DNA of 64,000 nt from Pandoraea horticolens (GTDB lineage: Bacteria; Pseudomonadota; Gammaproteobacteria; Burkholderiales; Burkholderiaceae), in assembly GCF_902459555.1 (NCBI RefSeq), contig NZ_CABPSM010000016.1, forward strand, positions 1 through 64,000, read 5' to 3'. Positions 55,365 through 62,957 of the stretch are shown piece after piece. Every line of letters begins with the position of its first letter. The first letter of the stretch is position 1. Both the position numbers and the translations under genes were made by a program. Below the pieces are notes generated by a model that saw only the letters and a list, made by a program, of their open reading frames with translations, made no database searches and had not been told where the DNA came from.

Positions 55365-56981
55365 TCACTGTCCATTGGCGATCTGGTCGCTAAGGGTGTA
55401 GGTAAAGGGAGCCGCCAGCGCGTTGTTGAACTTGAGAATCGGCAGGAAGCGGTGGGTCTGCTGCATGTAGTCCCTCTGAATGTACTGGGCTCCGGCCAAT
55501 TGACCTTCGGTATAGAAGATGGCCTCCAGCGGCAACTGCTCAGGTATATCCTGTGGCCAGATCGCCAGAATGGCCTCACTCCATTTCTCATCATAATTTC
55601 GGATCGGAACGGGTAAAGTCAAGCGTGCCTGCATACTCAGTTCGAACCCCGCGCTGTCCGCGCCCAAGGAACACTGTTGTTCGTAGCCGGTTCTTTTGTA
55701 GTGGTTCACCCAGCCTTGGAGATCTGTAATCCCCAGCTCAGCACAGGGTTCGCTGTCCAGATTACTCCCCCTCATACCGCATTTATCTGCACGGTACACC
55801 GTGAATCCATCAGTGGGGTAGATACAACGCATCTGGAACGGGTGTTGAGCGGGCGCGGCAAACTCGCGCATCACGAATCCAACGCCGCCAAGGTAGGGCA
55901 AGTCAGTACGAAGGTCGCTGCGGAGATAGGTGGCCGAGACGCCGTTAAGCTTGATAGATGACGGACTAGGATTCCAGGAGTGAAAACTCGTGCCGTATCC
56001 GCTGACCCGAGCGACGACACCATTACACATATAGGCGGCCATACCGCCTGGACAAGGGGTTGTGTCGGCATAGCGAGCGTTGACGCGAGCGGCCACCTGA
56101 TTGCCATAATCAAGCTGATCCGTCTCATCGAAACCGAACGGGGTTGACGAACCGGGCGCATAGCGAAGCAACGGCAGCCAAGTCCCTGTAGCTTCGTAGT
56201 AGGCAAGCTGTCTGGCTTGCGCCTCAAGCAGTTGAGGCGGGGCAGGGTCATTTACGAGATAGTAAAGCGCATCGATAGCGATCTTTTCAGGATACGTGGC
56301 ATCCCAAGCCACCACCAACAGTTGCACGTCTGGTGTCAGGCCAGCGGCGTTCGCCAGCGCGTGCGCTTGCAGCGTTTGGTTGAACGGGGCGGGGGTCTGG
56401 ACGCTGAAGGAACATTGCTGGCCAGGGGCGGTGCCCAGATATCGGCTTGCCCACTGAGTGGCATTGGTTACACCTAACGCCGCGCAGGAGGAATCGTCGC
56501 CCACATCAGGACTGGTGGGCAACGCCATTCCCGTCAGATTGCACCCGTGATCAAGATCTGTGTCGCGGAGGGATGCGGCCACCGGATATGCGCACCGCAT
56601 GGCGTACGGTTTGTCTACCCCCACCGAGCTCAATAGGTCGGACAGCACCATACCGATACGTGAATTCGGCGCTGTGCTCACCACGTCTTGGCGGCGGTAC
56701 GTAAATGCTAACGACTGCAAGGCCAGATCGGTCGCGTTGAGTTTCCAGAATTGCTTGTCACCAGTGGCAATGTCGCGCATGAGCACACCGGAGCAATACC
56801 ACGCGGGTTTGTCCACGCCGCACGTGTTCACTGTCAACTGATTACGGCGATCGAGTAACGTCGCGACATCGGCGCCAGTCAGGGCGCACGCGGCGGAGCT
56901 CCACGTGGAGGCTAGCACTGCGGCTAGCCAGAGCAGCGTGGTGCACTTGGAGCGCATTGACCTCGTTGATGGGAACTGCAC
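55365..56981 (-). CDS. Secreted tandem-domain protein, HvnA-like
   Basis: GTG 56981 has a perfect site (CGGAGGAACATCGC), giving 538 residues; ATG 56957 is an alternative. A Sec signal ends near SSAACA (about 33). Two similar halves follow. Half 1 (34-285) has AWYCSGVLMR, LAFTYRRQDV, MRCAYP, HGC, CAALG and QQCSFSVQ. Half 2 (about 285-535) has YMCNGVVAR, FHSWNPSPSSIKLNGVSATYLR, MRCIYP, KCG, CAELG and QQCSLGAD. Conserved Cys suggest disulfides. It resembles proteins annotated as halovibrin HvnA; I recall this without proof, and enzymatic activity is unknown. Base composition looks less GC-rich than its neighbours. It lies between two IS fragments. Confidence 0.65.
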   Translation of the reverse strand: MQFPSTRSMRSKCTTLLWLAAVLASTWSSAACALTGADVATLLDRRNQLTVNTCGVDKPAWYCSGVLMRDIATGDKQFWKLNATDLALQSLAFTYRRQDVVSTAPNSRIGMVLSDLLSSVGVDKPYAMRCAYPVAASLRDTDLDHGCNLTGMALPTSPDVGDDSSCAALGVTNATQWASRYLGTAPGQQCSFSVQTPAPFNQTLQAHALANAAGLTPDVQLLVVAWDATYPEKIAIDALYYLVNDPAPPQLLEAQARQLAYYEATGTWLPLLRYAPGSSTPFGFDETDQLDYGNQVAARVNARYADTTPCPGGMAAYMCNGVVARVSGYGTSFHSWNPSPSSIKLNGVSATYLRSDLRTDLPYLGGVGFVMREFAAPAQHPFQMRCIYPTDGFTVYRADKCGMRGSNLDSEPCAELGITDLQGWVNHYKRTGYEQQCSLGADSAGFELSMQARLTLPVPIRNYDEKWSEAILAIWPQDIPEQLPLEAIFYTEGQLAGAQYIQRDYMQQTHRFLPILKFNNALAAPFTYTLSDQIANGQ

Positions 56982-57261
56982 GCGATGTTCCTCCGGGAGC
57001 AGCTTCGAAGCGATATCTCGAGCTATTGAAGCCCCTGATTGCCACGGCCATGAGCCAAACTATTCTCTATGCCGGATCGTTAGTTCGACCGTCAACAGAG
57101 GTACTTCACCAACCCGCCAGAGCCTTGCGCCCCGCTTCTCTCTCATGAACGTGAATAGCGCCAAGATAGTTTTGGTATTGCAGCGTGCAAACTACCGTTC
57201 TTGATAGTTGTTTGTGGTCGGATTGTATGGGGTATAGATCGTCTCGTGCGACACCAGATAG

Positions 57262-57717
57262 TCCTGCGGCCCGCCGTTTCGGTGCAGTTCTCGGCTGATC
57301 GTGGAGAGCGCACGGCTTTGGCACCGAGCTGTGGACGCTCAGGCGCGTGCGCGCGCTCATCACGCGACTATACGGCGTCAGCTTCAGCGAGGTCCATGTC
57401 TGGCGGCTGCTGGTGCGTTGGGCTTCAGCTCGCAGAAGCCCAACGCATCGCGTCGTGCGCGAGTACCTCGGCAGCGCGCGAGGCGCCGTACAGATGGCGC
57501 TGCTGCCGGGCCACGCCCCGGACCTCAAACCGGTCGAGTATCTGTGGGCCTGGCTCAAGCAGCACGCCCTGGCCAACTTCTGTCCCGATACCCTGGCTGA
57601 ACTCAAGCACACCGCCCGCCGCAGACTCAAGAGCGGCCAGAAGCGCAAATCGATCATCACCGCGTGCTGGAAGCAGGCTGAACTGTGGTGATGTCATGGG
57701 TTATGTAATTCTCAATA
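57262..57717 (+). pseudogene. IS630-type fragment B: broken transposase and right end
   Basis: Frame from 57302 reads AHGFGTELWTLRRVRALITRLYGVSFSEVHVWRLL, typical of the transposase middle. A frameshift near 57410 moves ALGFSSQKP into another frame. The frame then returns with VREYLGSARGAVQM and LPGHAPDLKPVEYLWAWLKQHAL, the DDE C-terminal part, ending at 57691. About 100 or more residues with the first catalytic Asp are missing. The right end runs to 57715 next to TA (57716-57717). It cannot encode an active enzyme. The left boundary is approximate. Confidence 0.75.
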
Positions 57718-58014
57718 ATGGCCTTTGCCCGTCGCGTCGCCTTTGGACATGCCATCGTCCTTGTCCATCTTGCCCTTGGCGTCGTGCTTGCCCATGGCAC
57801 CGCCCTTCGACATGACATCGCCCTTGCCCATCGCGTCGCCCTTGGACATCTTGCCGCTCTTGTCCATGTCCTTATCCTTGCTCATGGCATCGCCTTTGCT
57901 CATGGCGCCTCCCTTCGACATCGCGTCCCCCTTACTCATCGCGTCCTGTGCAAAGGCTGCACCGGTGCCGAGCGCCAGTCCCATTGCCATCACCGCCAGA
58001 TATCGCATCTTCAT
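57712..58014 (-). CDS. Pentapeptide MXKDX-repeat protein, 3' end replaced by the IS
   Basis: The 100-residue product has a Sec signal (MKMRYLAVMAMGLALGTGAAFAQ). The rest is a low-complexity chain of MSKGDA/MSKGGA/MGKGDV units. It matches small periplasmic proteins named for MXKDX repeats, of unknown function. Its last codon (Tyr, 57715-57717) spans the TA target, and its TGA (57712-57714) lies inside the IS right end. The IS therefore supplies the stop, and the original C-terminus is probably lost. It follows the molybdoenzyme gene by 81 bases and may belong to that operon. Confidence 0.8.
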   Translation of the reverse strand: MKMRYLAVMAMGLALGTGAAFAQDAMSKGDAMSKGGAMSKGDAMSKDKDMDKSGKMSKGDAMGKGDVMSKGGAMGKHDAKGKMDKDDGMSKGDATGKGHY

Positions 58015-58095
58015 TGCCGTAGTCCTCCAAGTGTGAGTGAGTCCTGCCGGAACGCGAGGTCTGCGCTCCGTGAATCGTGCAGCCGCGCGTTGGCG

Positions 58096-58914
58096 TCAAC
58101 TGCCGCCGAACCAGTTGTAGCCCTGGTCCTCCCAGTACCCGCCCGGATACGTGTTGGTCACGAAAATCGCGCGGATATGCTTGGGATTCTTGTAGCCGAG
58201 CTTCGTGGGAATACGCAGCTTCATCGGGAAGCCGTACTCCCTTGGCAGCGTCTGACCGTCGTAGGTGAGCGCGAGCAACGTCTGCGAATGCAGTGCCGTG
58301 GGCATGTCGATGCTCGTATAGTAGTCGTCCGCGCATTTGAAGCCGACGTAGCGCGCAGTCGTGTCAGCGCCGATACGTCGCAGGAAGTCGGAGAATGTCA
58401 CGCCGCCCCAGCGGCCGATGGCGCTCCAGCCCTCCACGCAGACGTGACGCGTGATCTGCTCCGCCGCACGCGGGCGCGCGAAATCACGGAGCGCATCGAG
58501 ACGCCATGGCGCCTTGTCCGCAATCAGTCCGGACAACTCCAACCGATAGTCGGCTTCTTCGACCACCGGTGCTTCGTCCATCGAATAGAACGCGTTAAAC
58601 GGGAACGGACGTGTGATGCTCGACGCCGGGAACGTCGGCGCCAGCACGTCCTGACGAAACAGGGCGGCCTGTACGCGGTCGTTCCAGCGTGAGATCTTGT
58701 CCAGCGCCGCATCCACGCCGGCGTTGTCGTCGAGCGAGCACCCCGAGAGCAGCGCCACGCCGCCGAGCGACAACGTGCGCGTCAGAAAGGCTCTGCGAGA
58801 AGGCTCGGCCACACGACGCGCCATCAACGCACGCGCTTCGTGCAGAATCGCTTCGCCGTCGCGCACGACCGGGGCGATGGGTGGAAGGTTGCGAGGTTGT
58901 CGTTCGAGGGTCAT
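58096..58914 (-). CDS. Molybdopterin-dependent oxidoreductase, sulfite-oxidase fold
   Basis: I use ATG 58914, since the longer frame upstream is a shadow of the cytochrome gene; 272 residues result. A Tat-like signal (PSRRAFLTRTLSLGG, RR at 40-41) ends in lipobox LLSGC (Cys59), preceded by a 38-residue N-region. The sulfite-oxidase Moco domain has RHVCVEGWSAIGRWGG with the Mo-ligand Cys159. KCADDYYTSIDMP and GFPMKLRIPTKLGYKNPKHI also belong to it. It is an exported redox enzyme, with the substrate unknown. It follows the cytochrome b gene by 29 bases. Confidence 0.85.
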   Translation of the reverse strand: MTLERQPRNLPPIAPVVRDGEAILHEARALMARRVAEPSRRAFLTRTLSLGGVALLSGCSLDDNAGVDAALDKISRWNDRVQAALFRQDVLAPTFPASSITRPFPFNAFYSMDEAPVVEEADYRLELSGLIADKAPWRLDALRDFARPRAAEQITRHVCVEGWSAIGRWGGVTFSDFLRRIGADTTARYVGFKCADDYYTSIDMPTALHSQTLLALTYDGQTLPREYGFPMKLRIPTKLGYKNPKHIRAIFVTNTYPGGYWEDQGYNWFGGS

Positions 58915-58943
58915 GGCAGTTCGGTCTCTCGTGGCGGGCGCGC

Positions 58944-59579
58944 TCAGCGTCCGGTAATCATCGTGCGCAGTGTGCGAGGCACCAGCACCACCATGGCGAC
59001 ATGGACCACGACGAACGCGACGAGGCCCGCCATCGCGACGAAATGCACCACGCGCGCGCCCTGAAACCCACCGAACGCCGTACAAAGCCAGCCGAGTTGC
59101 ACCGGCTTCCAGATCGCCAGTCCCGACGCCACGAGCAGCACCAGGTCAAGCACCGCGAACAGATACGCGGCGCGTTGCACCTGGTTGTATTGACGGGGAT
59201 CGTCGTGCACGAGACGGCCACGCAGCGCAGCGAAGGCATCGCGCATCACGCCGCGTAAGGTCAGCGGAAAGAAGCGGCGCGACAAACGGCCGCTCGCAAG
59301 ATTGGTCGACAGATAGACGAGTCCGTTGGCCGCCAGCAGCCACGTCGCCGCAAAGTGCCAGCGCAGCGCGCCGCCAAGCCAGCCGCCCAGCGTGATCGGG
59401 TTGGGGAAGCGAAAACCGAAGATGGGTGAGGCGTTGTAGATACGCCACCCGCTCGTGATCATCACGAGCACGGCCAGCACGTTCAGCCAGTGGGTGACGC
59501 GCAGCCAACCCGGCTGTACCGATCCGGGCCGAGCCGGGGGCTGTGCCGCAAGCGGTACGGACTTCGTCAGGCGGGACAT
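58944..59579 (-). CDS. Cytochrome b561-type membrane subunit
   Basis: The start is ATG 59579, immediately after GGAGGTCCTC, giving 211 residues. Four membrane helices carry haem-ligand His candidates: VTHWLNVLAVLVMITSGWRIY, WHFAATWLLAANGLVYL, VLDLVLLVASGLAIWKP and VVHFVAMAGLVAFVVVHVAMVVL. It probably passes electrons between the quinone pool and the molybdoenzyme encoded next. This two-gene unit is common in proteobacteria. Confidence 0.88.
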   Translation of the reverse strand: MSRLTKSVPLAAQPPARPGSVQPGWLRVTHWLNVLAVLVMITSGWRIYNASPIFGFRFPNPITLGGWLGGALRWHFAATWLLAANGLVYLSTNLASGRLSRRFFPLTLRGVMRDAFAALRGRLVHDDPRQYNQVQRAAYLFAVLDLVLLVASGLAIWKPVQLGWLCTAFGGFQGARVVHFVAMAGLVAFVVVHVAMVVLVPRTLRTMITGR

Positions 59580-59709
59580 GAGGACCTCCATCGCGGGGTT
59601 CGCGTCGATGGGGTCAGTGTCGCCTCAGACCGGTGACGAAGTCCTCACGGAGACTTAACGTTTTCGTGATAGTCCGGACGAAGGGGATTAAGCGACTGGA
59701 GGCCGGTGT

Positions 59710-60261
59710 TTACGCTTCGTCCGGGTCGACGGCCTTGCCGCCTTTGAGGTAGGCGTCGAAGGTCGGCACGTGGGCGTCGAGCAGCAAGCGGATTTCCCTG
59801 ATGAGCGTGTCGTAGTGCGCCATGAGGTTCTGCGCGAACGGCGTGAGTTGCGCGCCACCGCCGGACACGCCGCCGATATGGCGGGTGACGAGCGGCTCGC
59901 GGAATTCGTGATTCATCGCTTCGACGAGCAACCACGCCCGCCGGTACGACATGCCCATACGACGTGCCGCCGCAGAAATCGACCCAGTCGCTTCGATGGC
60001 TCGCAGCAACGTCAGACGTCCCGGCCCGAACACCGGGGTGTCGCCATCGCGAATGCGCACGCGCACGTCGTAGCTCGCTTCTCCGACAGGCGCCGGAGCC
60101 TTGCTCGCCGCTTCCAGCGCTTCGGCCGCAGCCAGCAACTCCCGCGCAAGCGCGTCGGCGTTGCGTGCGCCGGCAGTAAGGGCGACGGTCGCCTTACCCG
60201 CTTTTTCCGGCTTGCCCACGGTCGCCTTGCCCGCTTTCCCCTGACGACGCTCAACTGGCAT
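59710..60261 (-). CDS. Single-domain ModE-like regulator
   Basis: The 183-residue product has an N-terminal Lys/Gly/Ala tail with a repeat (GKAGKATVG...EKAGKATV). The ModE winged helix follows: VRIRDGDTPVFGPGRLTLLRAIEATGSISAAARRMGMSYRRAWLLVEAMN, then HIGGVSGGGAQLTPFAQNLMAHYDTL. No Mop (molybdate-binding) domains follow; the protein ends about 30 residues later (DAHVPTFDAYLKGGKAVDPDEA). It is the most likely protein for the ModE box before modA. It overlaps coxG by 11 bases. Confidence 0.85.
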   Translation of the reverse strand: MPVERRQGKAGKATVGKPEKAGKATVALTAGARNADALARELLAAAEALEAASKAPAPVGEASYDVRVRIRDGDTPVFGPGRLTLLRAIEATGSISAAARRMGMSYRRAWLLVEAMNHEFREPLVTRHIGGVSGGGAQLTPFAQNLMAHYDTLIREIRLLLDAHVPTFDAYLKGGKAVDPDEA

Positions 60262-60868
60262 GGTTTCCCCAGAGCACGATCAGGATCAGCACCACCACTG
60301 TCAAGACCCATGGCCACCAGCGCGCCATCTTTTCGCGCATGGAAGACGCATCGCGTTTGTCGGCAAACGTCGCGAGCGCGGCGGCCACCTCGCCATCGGC
60401 GGCGACGGGGTCGTTGAGCTTGTGGTGGGGGGCGATGGCGGCCGTCAGGCGCTTAAAGAACTCGTCGGCGAGCCTGCGGACCGCATCTTCGACCTGAGGG
60501 GTGTCCAGATGGGTGTACTCGCCGCCGAATTGCGCCTTCATGTCATACGTCAGCAATGTGTTCATGGGTCCTTGCGATTGCAACGTGACCGCCGCCCGGC
60601 CGCGCGTGTGCCCGGCCGATGAGCCCAGTCCGTCGAAATTCAATGTATACGCGCTCGGTGCGACCACATCAGAGAGCGTGATGCGGCCATTCCAGCGTCC
60701 GCTTACCGGCCCCAGCGAGGCGACGACGACGATCGCCCACGTCGTGTCGTCGATACGCTCGAGCGATTCGCAGCCGGGAATACACCCGCGCAAGACGCCT
60801 GGGTCGTTCAGCGCGATCCACGCGACATCTCGTGCCACCGGCAACTGCCGGCTATTTTGCAGTTCCAT
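60251..60868 (-). CDS. coxG: CoxG-like SRPBCC protein
   Basis: The 205-residue protein has the CoxG start MELQNSRQLPVARDVAWIALNDPGVLRGCIPGCESLERID. The SRPBCC body includes LGPVSGRWNGRITLSDV, TLQSQGPMNTLLTYDMKAQFGG and RRLADEFFKRL. One C-terminal membrane helix follows (WWPWVLTVVVLILIVLWG). CoxG proteins anchor or help mature molybdenum hydroxylases such as CO dehydrogenase. None of those enzymes' subunits is in this window, so its client is unknown. It precedes the ModE-like gene. Confidence 0.85.
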   Translation of the reverse strand: MELQNSRQLPVARDVAWIALNDPGVLRGCIPGCESLERIDDTTWAIVVVASLGPVSGRWNGRITLSDVVAPSAYTLNFDGLGSSAGHTRGRAAVTLQSQGPMNTLLTYDMKAQFGGEYTHLDTPQVEDAVRRLADEFFKRLTAAIAPHHKLNDPVAADGEVAAALATFADKRDASSMREKMARWWPWVLTVVVLILIVLWGNHAS

Positions 60869-61204
60869 TGCCCCCTCCCCAAACGCGATGTAATAACTCG
60901 TTGGTGTTGCGGCGGTATTTCGGCGTTACCTCGAACCTCGAAGTATTGTGACACGAGTCAACTCACGTCAGATGACGGCTGCGACGTTGGGTTCGACGCC
61001 CGTTCCGCTCCCCCAAAAAAACGACCGTCATACGGCCACGAAGCGGGGCGGATGAGCGGAGTATCGGCGTAAATACAGCGCAGGCCAATGCACGATATAC
61101 TCGCCGGATCACATCGGGCGACGAATTGAAGGGGGTGGAGGGGGGTGGCCCCGCGCCTTGGCCCTATCGGCTGGCCGCTCGCATATTGGCGAAGGAACCG
61201 TGCT
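60869..61204. other. Divergent promoter region, coxG and xdhC-like
   Basis: This 336-base gap between divergent genes contains no supported gene. Part is G-rich on the plus strand (about 61130-61155, GGGGGTGGAGGGGGGTGG), close to the xdhC-like start. No ModE box or clear palindrome was found. Confidence 0.4.
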
Positions 61205-62224
61205 ATGGATAGTGTCGATCTGGAAGTGCTGAAGTCCGCCGTACAGTGGACCCGCGCGGGCTTTTTCGTCACGCTGGGCACCGTTGTACGCACCTGGGGC
61301 TCTGCCCCGCGTCCCGTGGGCTCGATGCTCGCGATTCGTGAAGACGGCCACATGGTCGGCTCCGTCTCGGGCGGCTGCGTCGAGGACGACCTGATCGACC
61401 GCATTCGCGACGGCGACTGGCCACAGAACCGTCCCCAACTCACCAGCTATGGCGTGAGCGCCGAAGAGGCCCACCGCTTCGGGCTGCCCTGCGGTGGCAC
61501 GTTGCAATTGGTGCTCGAGCCGTTGAACGATGCGTCGCGCGTTGCGGACCTGCTCGATGCCATCGCGCAATTCCGCCTCGTCGTGCGCGAACTGGACATG
61601 GCGACCGGCGCGGTACGCATTGCGCCGGGCCACCACACGCCGTCGCTCGAATTCGACGGCATCCGGCTCATCGCCTCGCACGGCCCACGCCGTCGGCTGG
61701 TGGTGATTGGTGCCGGACAACTCTCGAAATACGTCGCCGGCATGGCGTGCGCGCTCGACTATCACGTGATCGTCTGCGATCCGCGCAGTGAATACGCGGA
61801 CGAATGGCAAGTGCCGGGCACCGAGCTGTCGCGCGAGATGCCGGACGATCTGATCGTGCGGCTGCAGCTTGACTCGCACAGCGCGGTACTCACGCTCACG
61901 CACGACCCGAAGCTCGACGACATGGCGCTGCTCGAAGCGCTCAAATCTCCCGCGTTCTACATTGGCGCCATCGGCTCACGCGTGAACAACGCGCGCCGCC
62001 GCGAGCGCCTGTCGCTCTTCGATCTGAGTTCGACGGAAATCGAACGCCTGCACGGCCCGGTCGGCATGCACCTCGGCGCGCGCACGCCCGCAGAGATCGC
62101 CGTGGCGATTCTCGCCGAGATGACGGCGATCAAGAACGGCATCGCCGTCAAACAGACCTTCGCGACACGCACATCCGAAGACACTGCCGAAGGCGAAGCC
62201 TCCGAGTGCCAGAGCGCGGCCTGA
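61205..62224 (+). CDS. XdhC/CoxF family molybdenum cofactor maturation protein
   Basis: The start is ATG 61205 with GAAGGAA upstream, giving 339 residues. The XdhC N-domain has VTLGTVVRTWGSAPRPVGSMLAI, VSGGCVEDDL and RFGLPCGGTLQLVLEPL. The Rossmann domain has LVVIGAGQLSKYVAGMACALDYHVIVCDPR, LTHDPKLDDMALLEALKSP and YIGAIGSRVNNARRRERL. XdhC-like proteins bind Moco and help insert its sulfurated form into xanthine dehydrogenase-type enzymes. No xdhA or xdhB is adjacent. Its position beside coxG and modE-like fits the molybdenum theme. Confidence 0.9.
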   Translation: MDSVDLEVLKSAVQWTRAGFFVTLGTVVRTWGSAPRPVGSMLAIREDGHMVGSVSGGCVEDDLIDRIRDGDWPQNRPQLTSYGVSAEEAHRFGLPCGGTLQLVLEPLNDASRVADLLDAIAQFRLVVRELDMATGAVRIAPGHHTPSLEFDGIRLIASHGPRRRLVVIGAGQLSKYVAGMACALDYHVIVCDPRSEYADEWQVPGTELSREMPDDLIVRLQLDSHSAVLTLTHDPKLDDMALLEALKSPAFYIGAIGSRVNNARRRERLSLFDLSSTEIERLHGPVGMHLGARTPAEIAVAILAEMTAIKNGIAVKQTFATRTSEDTAEGEASECQSAA

Positions 62225-62277
62225 ACCGCGACACCCTCGGACGGATCGCGTCCCACTTCATTTTCCGCAGCACAAAA

Positions 62278-62298
62278 AAACGCCGCCTTTCGGCGGCG
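62278..62298 (-). terminator. Terminator after the secreted beta-domain gene
   Basis: CGCCGCC (62281-62287) and GGCGGCG (62292-62298) form a stem with a 4-base loop. On the minus strand seven T and then GTG follow. It ends the minus-strand transcript of the gene at 62383 and faces the xdhC-like gene. Confidence 0.85.
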
Positions 62299-62382
62299 CA
62301 ACTCGCTCACTCGTTGCAAAGTGGTATTGCCTGGGTTACCTCGTCATCCGTGGTCCTGCACCTGACGCGACTGATCGGCACA

Positions 62383-62829
62383 TCATTCGCGCGGCCACAG
62401 GAATGTTGCTGCGGCGTGCCCCTTGGCGGGCACACGGACATCTTTCGTCATCGGCTTGCCGTCATACGTCGCCTTCACGGTGTAGTTGCCTTCGGGCAGC
62501 TTCACGAGCATGAACGGCCCCTTCGAGCGCGTATCGAGCACCGTGGTGCCACCGTGCATGATCTGCACCTGCACATCGGCCACGTACTCGTTCGCGCCGT
62601 CGCCGCGCGCCGCCATCTCGATAGACAACGGCCAGCGCGACGCCTCACGCTTGAAAGCCCCGGATTCGTCGCTGTCGATGCCGCCCGAGACATACGTCAC
62701 GCTACCTTGCTGCATCGACGGCGGTAGCATCCCGCCTTGCGCATGGGCAGCTGATATCCCGCCCAGACTCCCAGCCATTACTGCGGCCGTCGCAGCGGCC
62801 GCCGACCAACGTTGCCATTGCTGCCACAT
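62383..62829 (-). CDS. Secreted carboxypeptidase-regulatory-like domain protein
   Basis: The start is ATG 62829 after GGGAGGTCGAAT, giving 148 residues. The signal peptide ends near SAAHAQ (about 31). The mature part is mostly beta: SVTYVSGGIDSDESGAFKRE, then VADVQVQIMHGGTTVLDTRSKGPFMLVKLPEGNYTVKATYDGKPM. This looks like a carboxypeptidase-regulatory or transthyretin-like fold. No catalytic residues are seen. It lies 128 bases downstream of the htrA stop. Confidence 0.75.
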   Translation of the reverse strand: MWQQWQRWSAAAATAAVMAGSLGGISAAHAQGGMLPPSMQQGSVTYVSGGIDSDESGAFKREASRWPLSIEMAARGDGANEYVADVQVQIMHGGTTVLDTRSKGPFMLVKLPEGNYTVKATYDGKPMTKDVRVPAKGHAAATFLWPRE

Positions 62830-62957
62830 ATTCGACCTCCCGTTCATGTCATCACGATGCCGGATCGCACCGGTGGTGAAGCAGTCGTCACATCACGACC
62901 GCCCCCCACCTGCGCACAAGGTAGTGCGTGGCATCCCGAGGGGGCCTCGCCCAGCGC

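Noticed and set aside
57767-57985. CRISPR-like short repeats
   Set aside because: The regular repeats are the codons of the MSKGDA units in the MXKDX-repeat gene, with no spacers of constant length.
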